The notes beneath the pieces are model-generated. The model did no database searches. It was not told where the DNA came from and saw only the letters and a program-made list of their open reading frames with translations. DNA of 64,000 nucleotides, taken from the NCBI GenBank assembly GCA_002794735.1, contig NBAZ01000032.1, positions 1-64,000 on the forward strand, in the 5' to 3' direction. Made by a program: the position numbers and the translations under genes. Origin of the DNA: Pyrrhoderma lamaoense (taxonomy: Eukaryota; Basidiomycota; Agaricomycetes; Hymenochaetales; Hymenochaetaceae). Below, piece by piece: positions 12,111 through 25,600 of this stretch (the first letter of the stretch is position 1; each line of letters begins with the position of its first letter).

Positions 12111-12889
12111 TTACAAAGTTCTTTCTTCTTGCTTAGAAGAAATAGATACGCCAGAGTCGATTAATTGAACAGTCAATCGAGTCACTCCCATACATCGTAC
12201 TCACACTTTCACAGCACTTCCGTATACCTAATGCTTCTCCTACATCGGTGATTTTGTGCCTTCCTCCCATACAGCCATCTCACGCACATAAGCTGACATG
12301 TTCTGAAGTAGTAAGACAATATATCCTCTCTGTCTAAACTGTCCTTGATAGGTTATCTTTATTCAAGGAGTCAGAAAGCGATCAAACCGAAATGATGGCT
12401 TTTTTGAAAAAAATATTCATCTAAAAATATTCATCTATCTTCCCCACGCTTCTGGAATATGAGGAAATGACGAAGATCGCAGTGGTCTTGACTTTGGAAT
12501 ACTTGATGGTCAATTCACATCATCTCTCAATTTGACTCCGACTATATGGGCGCTGACAGTAGCTATAGCCCTGTTTGCGACGTTGGAGTAGGTAGTGCGC
12601 TTAAATTACTCGTCTGATATACTCTTTGCAAATTTGTTACCACTAGAACATGACGTACCCGCATCTCCCCACCTCTGCCATACAATTGATGCTCTCTTCG
12701 TATCATAATTGCGGTGCTCTTCCTCGCATTTGTTGTATCTTTGATACACCCAATCTCGTAAATAAAAGCTGGTAGATGATGAGACTAGTCATAGAATCTC
12801 CTTTCTTCAACTTGTCTGCAACACATTCTGTTTTTCATTGTGAGTCCAACTCAATTTTTAATTCGTTCTGCTATTGAACTCCATTAGAA
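12111..12889. other. Intergenic, nothing recognised
   Basis: No coding frame or repeat relationship that I can support. Confidence 0.4.
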
Positions 12890-14516
12890 TCGGTATATTG
12901 GCATCTTGTCCCAGATATCTTCTCTCTTCAGTGACTATTTTCATTATTTTGTACAAAATCATAAACTTAATAAAGTGCAGTGCAATCTCTAAACGCAACT
13001 ACAACATTGTAGGTTTGATATACTTATTCAATGGAAGATACTAAATATATCACTCAGGTGTAATTTTATCTTTCTGCTTTTCCTGAGATGGCCACTCATT
13101 CTTCGAACTCAAAAGGTCTATTTGGTCATTGGACATTTAACATCGGAAGTATGACTTCAATGAACAACATTTTGAGCCAAGGCTGACAATTATTAGGTGC
13201 ATTCAACATAATCATAATTGACTGTCTGTTCTTCCTCGTGATTTCTAAAATATGACTTCTGATCAATGGTTAGACATTCTCGTGATCCGTGTCGTTGCAT
13301 TATGGGAAAATAGTATGTCCGTTCTACTCTATCATTGCATTTACTGACATTCGAAGACAAAATATTGTCGGCCGTTTTAAAGACAATAATCTTCTGTGGA
13401 AGCAGTCTTGAAAATAGCTTTGATCGCTAAAACTATCACAACGGAGAATCGTACGTCATTTGCTCCTCACTAAGCTAAAAATACTGATAAAATGTAGTAC
13501 AATCTTTTGTCCTTGGTCCAGGTATAGTATTCTGTGGTCTTGATGTAGATAACCAAGCGCGCGTCATTGAATTTGCATTGGCAGACTGGTAAGATGATAT
13601 CATTATTAGATTTAATAGTCTAACCTGTCTCTAGGTCGATAGTACTGTTTATTGGATTTATTCTATTAATATTAGCTATGTACAAAGTCGTTGGCCAATG
13701 GAGATCACTTGGGATGAAGCGAACGAGATTGGTAAATATAATGATAAAAGATCAGATAATTTACTACTTTGTGTATGGTTTTCTATCTTACTCAATTGTT
13801 CATGGTGTAACTCGAGTATAGGGTCTTATTCTGCAGTGTAGTGAATATCGTAGAGTATGCAGCCTATGCAACTACAACTTCTATTAGTGCATACGCCCTC
13901 AGCATTCTTGGAGATCCGGTCTTCTTGTGTCTATTCGGAAGTCGGATGTTCATTAATTTGAAGAAAGCAGCCAAAACGGAAATCAATGATGGATCGGCCT
14001 GTCAAGCGAGTATATGCAGTAATTATAGCAACCTCGACTTTGGGAGTCCTGTCCTTTCTACTACGGGTAAGCGAACTATATTTATTTAGTGTCTGCATAT
14101 TTATCTCTCGTTTTCCTTCATTCTGACTAGAAAATCAGCGAACTGCTACCGCTCTCCGTGATGACCTAGGAAGAGACAATTGTCTTGCAGAGGCCTCCCG
14201 GAGCGTGGTCTGGTTTGTTTTCTACATTGTTTATCGTCTAACTAGCTCTGATAACATTCTTCGCAGATGGAACACCCTTGTCAAAGAGGCTGAGTCATTA
14301 TCAATAAGTAAGCGATAAGAGTATGACTTGAGGTAGAGACGTAGTAGACGTAGCGGACATAGAAGATGATGTATACTTTGTGATCAGTATCATTAGCTAG
14401 TCTACTCGAGCTGGACATGGGCTCATTCTCATCAAAAATAGGCAACACTGTGATAGCAGAAATAAGTACTGTATGCGATACCCCAGGCCCTGCTACCTCG
14501 ACTGCTTATCGAGGCT
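12890..14516 (+). pseudogene. Decayed multi-pass membrane protein gene (DUF6533-like), copy A
   Basis: Several exon-like blocks match copies B (27.1-27.9 kb) and C (30.2-31.3 kb). These are LVIRVVALWEN, then a hydrophobic KILSAVLKTIIFC block, then a hydrophobic VLFIGFILLILAMY block, a KDQIIYYFV block, and a C-terminal LGDPVFLCLFGSRMFINLK block (near 13903-13965). This order fits the fungal DUF6533-type seven-helix proteins, whose helix containing YF and whose C-terminal SR..L.LR element are typical. One extra base near 13398 shifts the frame relative to the other copies, so I call it a pseudogene. A possible last exon ends at 14516. The family name is inferred from the pattern, not searched. 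Confidence 0.55.
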
Positions 14517-14740
14517 AGTCACTTAACTCATACTTTTATGCAGCTTCTTTCCTGGAGTCTCTTTACCCCCTTGAAATCTTTTTACTCAATTAGAATATAT
14601 TATCTATTTTCTATAGTTTTGACCTAAAATAGTCGTTTATTTCAAGTCCTTATTTTGTTGCAATAGCTCACCTCAATTTGATACCTTTCCTCTCCTGGGA
14701 TCTTTTCTGGGAAGGTATCCATACATCCAGTTGCTGCGTC

Positions 14741-17155
14741 GACTCAATACTTTTTTGACAGAATGCGAAACAGGTAATTCATAGTATTATACATTGTATG
14801 TCTATAGACCCATGTCGCCGATTCACTTTCGGAGCAACTATCGAAGATACTCGCATGAGATTATGGATATTCAATCGTAGCATGGTCATAGCCAGCGATT
14901 CTTTCGATTTTGTCACTGTACGTACATTTACCCTTATTCATCAGCGTATCTTATAATCTATCAACCCGTGTCATAGGACCCAATTACGATGATTAAGGTA
15001 GTATTATCATTTGTATTTGCAGACAAGGTTGATCTTGGTTGGGATACAACGTTGACCGCACGGTATAATGGGAGTGAACGGGAGTTCACAGTCGATGTTG
15101 CTGGTGCCCAATTCATAACGAACTCTTCGAATGTTATTTCGGACATAAAAGCAGATGGGATCTTTACTGCGGGTACCAGAATCTTCAAAGCTTTCAGAAT
15201 CGATGATCTGGAAGAGAAGGAGCCGGTGATTATTAAGGACTACTGGCCTGGGGAAAAATATGAAACGGAAGATGTGACGTTGCAAAAAATTCTTGCTAGT
15301 TTGTCTGACGTTGCAGGTCGTGAGGTTGTCGAGAACATGACCTTGACACCTATTTTCTCTGGGAGGGTCAAGGTCGGGGACCAGGATGATCATACAAGAT
15401 TAGTTATCTTACATGGTATAGGGCCCAAAGAAACGTACAAGATTCCCTTACCAAACGAGGAAGTCACAAGTAAAAATAGTTCGGCAAAGACATCCGAAGG
15501 TACGAATGACCAACCTCGGAAACAAGATGCTAAATTAAATGAGGAACAAAGCATTGACCATGCTCACCGATGACATTATCGAATAGTGTACAAGGAAGTT
15601 GCCATTCCTTATCATGAACTACGTAGAGTGGGAGACATGGGATTCGTTCTGTATTGCACAGTTGGAGATTAGACTATTAGAATTTCCCTAAACTTGACTT
15701 ATCTAACGGTGATCTTAGATCTCCGCCATATTCACAAGGCAAGATGGGCCCACAGAGTTACTAGTCCAGGGAATCTTTACCTGTACAGAGACCCAAATAC
15801 CGGAGAAGATCGCGGACTCGTTGGAGACTTGGAATATGCAAAACAAGTTGGAACTGGAGGAAACTTCGATGTTCGGATCGTAAGATACATCTTTATTAGT
15901 GAATTCTGATGTCTAATATCATATGCTTACCGAACAGGGCACAGCTGACTTCATGGCCATTGAAGTTGCCGCGCGCTCCTACTGCTTCAAGCCAATGGTT
16001 CTATACCGCATCAAATGTCCCATAAGGCTTACTCTGAAATTAAAATGGGTGTCTAGGCTGATTATATACATGATTTGGAGTCTGTCTGGTGGATTGCTGT
16101 TTGGGCCTTGTTTACTTTTAAAAAGTGCCCCAATGCGAAATCAGAATTAGAAAGCTATAATGTAATGGTCAAGAAACAGGCGTATCATCTCGATCTGTTA
16201 TTTCAAGTATTTGTGGATGTTGGATATCGCCAAAACTTTTTCCGAAACGACGGCATCTTTTGGACTACTATGCAAAGTATCCCTGAAACTCTTCACACGC
16301 GAAAACTAGCTGTGATATCTATAAGAGCCTTATTGTTAGAGTATTACTTTACAGAGAGGCAGAAGGGACAAGACCCTGTTATTTTGACAGATGATGGATT
16401 TTTGCATGACGAGTTATTAGAAGCTTTGAGAACTGTGATGGACGATAAAAGCCTTATTGTCCCCATTAAAAGAACAGCTGAAACTGAGACAGCGGAAAGC
16501 TCCAAGTGCACTACATATTCGCAGAGGACAGGTGACCACTCTTCAAAGAGAGCAATGTACGTGTTTCTATGACTTGCGTACTATATGTAAATGTGACTGA
16601 GTTTCTTCGAATAGGAGGGAAGACTTTGCTGAGTACAAGGAAGTAACTTTAGCAGCTGAATTATCTTATAACATACTAGACGGAACAAATGTTTACTAAT
16701 TCGCCCCAGGTTTTGGTATTGTTGATGGCACAGCTCGATCCGTGGTGCAAGGCAAGGATCCAGGTAGAAGGGAAAGCGTGGACCTAGCAGAGCCTCGATC
16801 AAGTGACAATCGAGATAGTCACAACAACAATTTACCTGTCTCAGGACTAGATTTGGCGAAAGTAAAGGGGTCAAGTGAGACAGTAATAACACCAAGGAGA
16901 ACTCGATCAGGAAGAAAGCGGAATAAAACGATCATCAGTACTTCCTCTTCAAAGCCAGATACAAGGAGAAGGTCAGTGAAGAATTCCATGATAGGCGACG
17001 AGCCAATCCAGTATGTAAATCTGCGATATACGAGATCTATGTTGAAAGCCGCGGAGAGAGTAGCGAATACGGATGCAGAGCCAAGTTCTTTTAAAAGAAC
17101 TACTAGACCTCGTTTAACCCGTTCGAAAAGTGAAGTCGCTGCACCTGTTAAATAA
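14741..17155 (+). pseudogene. Decayed FunK1 kinase, copy 3
   Basis: Homology to the intact copies starts abruptly just before the exon 3 acceptor, so the first 280 residues are missing. Exon 3 (14762-14917) and the first half of exon 4 are nearly identical to gene 2. Disablements: TGA at 15571-15573 in place of the Trp codon in HRWHYR; the catalytic HRD is changed to HRV (15751-15759); TAG at 16054-16056 within the segment equal to GVWANY; and an early TAA at 17153-17155 near the tail. A patch near 15177-15225 differs from gene 2 although its flanks match, suggesting gene conversion with another paralogue. It cannot make an active kinase. Confidence 0.85.
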
Positions 17156-17172
17156 TTACAAAGACGAAAATG

Positions 17173-17560
17173 ATAACACGTGGATTGGTGCATATACTTT
17201 GACTATATTTTCAGGAATTTTGTCGTCCTTTATGTTTTATTCGCAACTGTTATCCTTTCCTTCAGTCTTGCTTATTCAAACTACTTTCAGTTTTGCTATC
17301 TTACCAGGTCCTCTCTACACTTACTTAATTCATCAAATGATATCTTATAATCAGCTTATGTCTCAATCTCATGTATCTAACTAGAGGAAAAACACAGAAT
17401 ATTACAATATCTCGAACGCCGTTATGCCTTATTTCGTGTAATTATCCATTATAGTCGAAATTTGTCCTGAAGAAAAGGTTTGCCATCCAAAGGGACACAG
17501 ACTTTGAAGGCAGTCAATGTAAAAGTAGATACTATGTGGGATTGGACTACTGATCCTGGG
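17173..17560. repeat. 3' flank of FunK1 copy 3
   Basis: Diverged copy of the gene 2 3' flank (10526-10850), here without the LTR-like insert. It serves as the empty-site reference for copy 2 of that element. No gene is seen. Confidence 0.55.
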
Positions 17561-17684
17561 TCCCGAGCTTAGACTTTGATCGTGATAGTCTTCGTGTATA
17601 CCCTTGCTGATATGACCAGTACATCCATTGATGCATATGTTCTTGGACTCTCTAATCTCCAATTTTCTTGTTCTTACTTGCAGG

Positions 17685-17765
17685 TCGGATGTCTATCATT
17701 CTGAAGGGAGTAGCGAAGACAAGGGTCTATGACAGATCAAGCGGTCAAGCAACTATGGGTCACAC
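17685..17765 (+). pseudogene. DUF6533-like C-terminal relic, copy D
   Basis: A short stretch reads SRMSIILKGVAKTRV, which resembles the conserved C-terminal block SRMFINLKKAAKTEI of copies A-C. No other exon is left around it. Confidence 0.4.
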
Positions 17766-18796
17766 AAAGTAAGCCACACTTTACAATTCCTGATGGGCTT
17801 TTCTGATTCGTTGTTGTCACTTATTTACCATCTATATATATATCACTCTTCCCTACCTTTCATACTCTCTTTCGGTCTAAGTAGATGATTAAGGAAATGT
17901 TTCTGACAACAGTATTGGACTTGGAAGTGCCATTGGTCTTTCCGATCCTTTTAGGTGTCTATCCACAATATATATCGGTAATTTCGTATATCACAAAACA
18001 TGCAATATGATGTTTTGAACGCTGATCAATCCAATAACACAGTTCAGGTACATCCGAGAACCTTAATGGTATAATGCAGCAATGCCGTAGAAATTGTTCA
18101 TATGGGATGGAAAAAGAGTTCTGATGACTTTGAGATTCCTGTTCGTTGTTGCATATTGTGATATTTGATTAATCTAGCATCTTTTGGTGAGATGAATGAG
18201 AAATATGAGCTTGCCTGCCGTGCGGAATGTGAAATGTAATATTATAGTGGATCTATTCAACTCTCTTTATATGTAGATTGATAACGACTATGATCTATAT
18301 ATATCACTTGTGATGAGAAATTCGAGTATCTGTAGTTCGCTCAATAAGTTCAGAAAAAAGGAACATGAATATAGCCACTGACAAGTCTTTTCGAAAGCTT
18401 ATAGCTTTCTTCGCTAATGACGGTACTCGGACTCTGCCAAGACCCATTTTTCAATGCAACAAAATAATTTGAAAATGAATAACGTCCCAGACAAGACGAG
18501 CTTTGACTTCATTCATTGTACTCGATGTAATATCGATGCTTACCGCGAAGAATAGATAACAATATACGATGTAATTTTCCCCCTATTTCTGTCTCATCCC
18601 CCTACCGTTTTCTTTTCTTTCCTGTCTCGGACTTGTATTGTTATAGTATTCTACAAGCTCTCGTGTAAAGCTCTGTGATTTACAGCATACGTGACCTACT
18701 ATGAAAAAATATTTAGCGGTCCCTATCTGTCGATCCGTGCCTTGGCATCACGAAGTCCTTATTTTGTTTTATGTGATACTTTTTGTAGGTACTTAT
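17766..18796. other. Intergenic, nothing recognised
   Basis: AT-rich sequence with stops in all frames, up to the outer edge of the inverted repeat. Confidence 0.5.
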
Positions 18797-21700
18797 TCTT
18801 TGAAATAACGGCTGATTATTCAATGTAAATATAAAAGACAGGTATACCAAGGACGATGTTTCAATATCGTGATAGGCTACAGTTTCATTACTCTAGATGA
18901 ATTCGACATAATAAGATATACATTATATATAAATCATTGCATGATTTCCAGACTAGATGCAGATGTTTGTTGTATACAAGATGTGCAGAAGACCTGATAG
19001 GATAGCAAGACCGAAAGCAAGTGCACTAATTGCAAAGAAAACAAGGGACGACAACTTCCAAAACCATAATAAGAACATATAAATCATATAACACATCACC
19101 GCTTTCGCCTTTGTGACTTTTTAGTAGCTGTAGCGGCTTTACTCCTCGATCGGGTCGCGCGTCCCTCGACATTTCCTTCAGTTGTTCTTTCCGGTGACTT
19201 TTTAGTAGATGCAGCGGCTTTACTCCTTGATCGGGTAACGCGTCCCACAATAGTTTTTTCAGAAGAACTTGGCTCTGGACATTCATTCGCTGTCTCCTTT
19301 GTGGCTTTCTTGGACATGGATCTAGTAACCCTTTGATTCTCGAGCTGAACCGGTTCATTGTTTATCACAACAGACCTTGGTCTACCCCTCTGGACTGGCT
19401 TTGAAGAGGAAGCATCGGTATTCGTTTTCTTCCGTCTACTATTAGATCGAGTTTTCCTTGGATTCAACTCCATCTCACTTGGCTCCTTGTCCTTTGCTAG
19501 GTCTGAACTTGGCACGAATGCTTTATAATCTTGACTAACCTGGTTGTCTCCAGATTGAGATTCTAAAATGATCACATTCGTCTCTTCATGTGGATCCCTC
19601 CCTTGTGCCACAGAACCAACTGCATCATTGAGAACACCCGAACCTGTAGAAATTTCGGCACCATTCGTGTCATGTAGTACGCATGGAGATAGAGTACCTG
19701 TTGGGTTTGCTCCCTCAATCTCGCTAGTCTCTTCTCTCCTATTTGAGAAGAATGAGATACGTGTTTTCTGTGGTTATTATCTAAGGACACGTACCTTGCT
19801 CTCTTTGTAAGATGATCGTCTGTCCTCGCCGAATGAGTAGTACGTTTGGAAGTTGCCGTGGTCTTGGTAATAACTAAGGGTTCGATTTTGATAGGGATGA
19901 TATGGGTTTTGTCGTTCAATAAAGGTCTTAAAGCTTCTAATATTTCGTCATGTAATGACCCTTCGTCCGTCATCAACACTGGATCAGCGCCCTTCAACCC
20001 TTCAGCCTTATAATACTTTAAGATTGATTTTCTGATCGATTTTATCGCCATTTTCAGTGCCTTCAGCGTATTAGGAATATCATGCAAAAAATCCATAAAA
20101 GCTGGTTTACGCTCGAAAAAATTATACCGCTCTAGATTCTCCGTGGTTCCACGGAATAACAAGCTGAAATTATATGCCTGTTTCTTTATCATTTCTTGAT
20201 AGTTTTCCGTCTCCGAAACCGGATCGGTAGCCTTTTGGAATGCAAATAAAGACCAAACCGCAACCCACCAGATGGACTCGAGATCATGGATATAATTAGC
20301 CCAGACTCCCTTTTTGTTTTCAGACTGAGCATATTCGGCATCTTCCATGTCTTTAATATCCATTAGATGCACTGGTTTGAAGCAATAGGACCGCCTAGCA
20401 ACTTCGATAGCCATAAAATCGGGTGTGCCCTATTTATATTGTATGAGATATGTCTGATTCAATCTGTGTAAATATACCTTACAGTTCGAACATCATGGTC
20501 CCCTCCAGTTCCAACTTGTTTTGCGAACTCTAGATCACCAATGAGGCCTCGACTTTCTCCAGTCATTGGGTCATTGTAGAAATAAAGATTTCCTGGACTA
20601 AGATCCCTATGGACCCATCTTGCTTTGTGAATACAACGAAGAGCTTATTTATTGTTAGTTACGAATATAATTGGATGAGCGTCAACCTCACCTCCTACTG
20701 CACAATAGAGAACAAAAGCCATATGTCCCACAGTACGTAGTTTATGATAAGGAATGGCTACCTCCTTATATACAATCCTATAATGGCGGCGATGAGAGAA
20801 ACCAAATATCCGATTCCCCGCCAATTTGAGAGTTTTTTCTCGATGCTGACCACTCGGTTCAGTAGTAAAACCTTCAGGAGTCTTTCCAAGGCAAGTTTTC
20901 TTTCCCACTTCCTCATCTGGCAGAGGAAGCTTGTACGTCGCAATCGGATTCATGCCGCGAAGTATGACTATTCTTGTGTGATCATCTTTACCCATAACCT
21001 TTACTCCCTCAGATAGAATTGGAGTAAGAGTCAGGCCTGTTACGAATTCCCGCTCCAAATCATTAGATAAACTAGCAAGGATCTTTTGATATATCACATC
21101 CTCCGTTTCGTACTTCTCTCCCGGCCAGTAGTCTTTTATAATCACCGGCTCTTTCTCTTCCAGGTCATCGGCCCTGAAAGCCTTGTATATCCTTGTACCT
21201 GCAGTAAAGATCCCATCTGCTTTTATGTCCGAAATAACATTCGAAGAGTTCGTTATGAAATGGGCACCAGCAACATCGACTGTGAATTCCCGTTCACTCC
21301 CATTATACCGTGCGGTCAACGTTGTATCCCAACCAAGATCAACCTTGTCTGCAAATACAAATGATAATACTACCTTAATCATCGTAATTGGGTCCTATGA
21401 CACGGGTTGATAGATTATAAGATACGCTGATGAATAAGGGTAAATGTACGTACAGTGACAAAATCGAAAGAATCGCTGGCTATGACCATGCTACGATTGA
21501 ATATCCATAATCTCATGCGGGTATCTTCGATAGTTGCTCCGAAAGTGAATCGGCGACATGGGTCTATAGACATACAATGTATAATACTATGAATTACCTG
21601 TTTCGCATTCTGTCAAAAAAGAGTCAGTATTGCTATGGATTAGTAGAAACAAGGTGTTCACATCATATGCGCCTTTCTCTGCTTTTTTGAAATGAAGGCT

Positions 21701-22411
21701 TAATACAGAATTGTACCAGTGTTTCCCGGCCAGGGATTTCGGATAAGTATCGTCGGGGTCTGACACAAAGAGTTGGGCATCTGGTTTGATTTTACTATCC
21801 CTCTCTGACCAAGTGGCATTATCTCCATCGGCATATAAGTAGTTCGTTGGAAATAGATGAGGGCCACTTGTTTCTCGAGCTGCTTCTGTGATTGCATCAA
21901 ATACTTTCACCAAGGGTTTATTGAAGACATCTGTCTCATGGGAGACAGAGTTCCTGGGGCTCTGCGAGAAGCCTTCCCAGTAGTATTTATTCGTAATAGT
22001 GTCTTTCCTTAGTATCGTATTTGCAATACAGTAGTCGAATATCTTGTCAATACTGAATTCCGATCGGATAGGGGGCAGGATGTAGTCGAAGAAATAGTCC
22101 ATTGATCCTTTTCTGACTTCGCCCCCGAGATATTCAATAGTTGCTCGACGTTGCGAAGCCACGTACAGACACCTAAACTCACCCCATTCATTGAACCTTT
22201 CCCTCGTTGGGGTGTCTGTATGAGGTGGTTTGAGCTCCTGTGATGATTTCTTTCCATGACGGCGAGATAGGAGTGCATCTCCTGTGCGAATGAGTGGGGG
22301 TGGAGTCTTCGGTACGCATATCTCAGTGTCCATAGCTTTCCTCTTTCCCTTTGCATCTTTTTGCTTGCCCGCGACGGATGAAGAACACGCAACTTCTGTT
22401 TGATCACTAAA
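18797..22411. repeat. Large inverted repeat, left arm
   Basis: 3,615-bp arm that is the near-exact reverse complement of 22833-26540. It contains exons 2-7 and the 3' flank of FunK1 gene 4. The 93-bp length difference to the right arm is fully explained by one 81-bp tail repeat and 12 bp in exon 6. Similarity stops sharply at both ends. Confidence 0.9.
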
Positions 22412-22548
22412 TCCCGAAATTAGCCCCTTTTTGTAGTGGCAAGTGATAAGTGGTACCTTTGATGTAGTTTGTTTTCCTTGAAAGAGTTTTCTGGGGTTTT
22501 GGAAGTAGACGGTATATCTTGACGAAGAGGACTACTACCAATGGTCAT
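19096..22548 (-). CDS. FunK1-type fungal protein kinase, gene 4 (left palindrome arm)
   Basis: Seven exons on the minus strand: 22548-22457, 22406-21662, 21609-21454, 21394-20692, 20643-20483, 20429-19795, 19738-19096. They give 1,044 residues in frame. It has the IKPDAQLFV, VIIKDYWP and GDLEFAK landmarks and the catalytic HRD loop, so it is predicted active. Exon 1 is 92 nt like that of genes 1 and 5 but differs in sequence from gene 5. Exons 2-5 and 7 are almost identical to gene 5. Most of exon 6 (about 19990-20410) is instead a different kinase C-lobe sequence that resembles gene 2 more. The tail has two VTRSRSKAA-type units where gene 5 has three. It shares a 145-bp promoter with gene 5. 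Confidence 0.88.
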
Positions 22549-22693
22549 GGTTAAAGATAGTTAACTTTGTGACGCTGAAGCGCGTCAGTTACCGCGATAT
22601 GTCACGCGTAAAGGGCACGTGCTCCATCACTATAAATATGACTGTCACAAAGAGACGCGCTTCAATTGTCTCTCGTGACTAATTTCTTCAACC
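22549..22693. promoter_or_regulatory. Bidirectional promoter between FunK1 genes 4 and 5
   Basis: Only 145 bp separate the two divergent start codons. The segment holds GTGACGC near 22569, CGCGTCAG near 22581, an ACGCGT box at 22604-22609, ACGCGC near 22652 and a TATAAAT box at 22631-22637 pointing at gene 5. The GTGACG/ACGCGT words recur upstream of genes 1 and 2. That both genes are driven from here follows from the lack of any other space; strength and factors are unknown. Confidence 0.6.
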
Positions 22694-25600
22694 ATGACTA
22701 TTGACAATTCTCTTCCACAAATTATGCCGTCTAGTTCTAAAACATCAGGTATCTCATTGAAGGACTTTATATCAGTCTTCAAATGGTAAGCTGCGTTGAA
22801 CACCTGTGGCATAGATAAAGCTTATGATAGGGTTTAGTGATCAAACAGAAGTTGCATATTCTTCATCCGTCGCGGGCAAGCAAAAAGATGCAAAGGGAAA
22901 GAGGAAAGCTATGGACACTGAGATATGCGTACCGAAGACTCCACCCCCACTCATTCGCACAGGAGATGCACTCCTATCTCGCCGTCATGGAAAGAAATCA
23001 TCACAGGAGCTCAAACCACCTCATACAGACACCCCAACGAGGGAAAGGTTCAATGAATGGGGTGAGTTTAGGTGTCTGTACGTGGCTTCGCAACGTCGAG
23101 CAACTATTGAATATCTCGGGGGCGAAGTCAGAAAAGGATCAATGGACTATTTCTTCGACTACATCCTGCCCCCTATCCGATCGGAATTCAGTATTGACAA
23201 GATATTCGACTACTGTATTGCAAATACGATACTAAGGAAAGACACTATTACGAATAAATACTACTGGGAAGGCTTCTCGCAGAGCCCCAGGAACTCTGTC
23301 TCCCATGAGACAGATGTCTTCAATAAACCCTTGGTGAAAGTATTTGATGCAATCACAGAAGCAGCTCGAGAAACAAGTGGCCCTCATCTATTTCCAACGA
23401 ACTACTTATATGCCGATGGAGATAATGCCACTTGGTCAGAGAGGGATAGTAAAATCAAACCAGATGCCCAACTCTTTGTGTCAGACCCCGACGATACTTA
23501 TCCGAAATCCCTGGCCGGGAAACACTGGTACAATTCTGTATTAAGCCTTCATTTCAAAAAAGCAGAGAAAGGCGCATATGATGTGAACACCTTGTTTCTA
23601 CTAATCCATAGCAATACTGACTCTTTTTTGACAGAATGCGAAACAGGTAATTCATAGTATTATACATTGTATGTCTATAGACCCATGTCGCCGATTCACT
23701 TTCGGAGCAACTATCGAAGATACTCGCATGAGATTATGGATATTCAATCGTAGCATGGTCATAGCCAGCGATTCTTTCGATTTTGTCACTGTACGTACAT
23801 TTACCCTTATTCATCAGCGTATCTTATAATCTATCAACCCGTGTCATAGGACCCAATTACGATGATTAAGGTAGTATTATCATTTGTATTTGCAGACAAG
23901 GTTGATCTTGGTTGGGATACAACGTTGACCGCACGGTATAATGGGAGTGAACGGGAATTCACAGTCGATGTTGCTGGTGCCCATTTCATAACGAACTCTT
24001 CGAATGTTATTTCGGACATAAAAGCAGATGGGATCTTTACTGCAGGTACAAGGATATACAAGGCTTTCAGGGCCGATGACCTGGAAGAGAAAGAGCCGGT
24101 GATTATAAAAGACTACTGGCCGGGAGAGAAGTACGAAACGGAGGATGTGATATATCAAAAGATCCTTGCTAGTTTATCTAATGATTTGGAGCGGGAACTC
24201 GTGAATGAGTCGACTCTTACTCCAATTCTATCTGAGGGAGTAAAGGTTATGGGTAAAGATGATCACACAAGAATAATCATACTTCGCGGCATGAATCCGA
24301 TTGCGACGTACAAGCTTCCTCTGCCAGATGAGGAAGTGGGAAAGAAAACTTGCCTTGGAAAGACTCCTGAAGGTTTTACTACTGAACCGAGTGGTCAGCA
24401 TCGAGAAAAAACTCTCAAATTGGCGGGGAATCGGATATTTGGTTTCTCTCATCGCCGCCATTATAGGATTGTATATAAGGAGGTAGCCATTCCTTATCAT
24501 AAACTACGTACTGTGGGACATATGGCTTTTGTTCTCTATTGTGCAGTAGGAGGTGAGGTTGACGCTCATCCAATTATATTCGTAACTAACAATAAATAAG
24601 CTCTTCGTTGTATTCACAAAGCAAGATGGGTCCATAGGGATCTTAGTCCAGGAAATCTTTATTTCTACAATGACCCAATGACTGGAGAAAGTCGAGGCCT
24701 CATTGGTGATCTAGAGTTCGCAAAACAAGTTGGAACTGGAGGGGACCATGATGTTCGAACTGTAAGGTATATTTACACAGATTGAATCAGACATATCTCA
24801 TACAATATAAATAGGGCACACCCGATTTTATGGCTATAAATGTTGTCCTACAGTCCGATCTCTTTAAACCGGAAAGTGATGATACCTCTGGGGACATTGC
24901 AGATTTTGAGCATAACTTTGAAAATGAATATCTGAAAGACAAAAGGGGACTTTGGGCTAATTATATACATGATTTGGAGTCCATTTGGTGGGTTGCCGTC
25001 TGGTCCTTATTTGCATTCCAAGATGCCTCCAGATCAGATTCAGAAACGGGCGATGATAAGGAAATGTTAGCGAAACAAGCCTATTATTTTAGCTCGTTAT
25101 TCCGCGGAACATTCAATAATGAGGTTCGAGTAACATTTTTTTCAGTTGGCGCTGACTTTTGGGATATCATGCGTTATGCTCCAAACACTCTTCAGTCGCT
25201 GAAAGTGGCTGTGATGTCTATAAGAAACTCGCTATTGAAATACTACGTTGCAGAAGGACTCAAGGGCGCTGATCCAGTGTTGATGACGGACGAAGGGTCA
25301 TTACATGACGAAATATTAGAAGCTTTAAGACCTTTATTGAACGACAAAACCCATATCATCCCTATCAAAATCGAACCCTTAGTTATTACCAAGACCACGG
25401 CAACTTCCAAACGTACTACTCATTCGGCGAGGACAGACGATCATCTTACAAAGAGAGCAAGGTACGTGTCCTTAGATAATAACCACAGAAAACACGTATC
25501 TCATTCTTCTCAAATAGGAGAGAAGAGACTAGCGAGATTGAGGGAGCAAACCCAACAGGTACTCTATCTCCATGCGTACTACATGACACGAATGGTGCCG

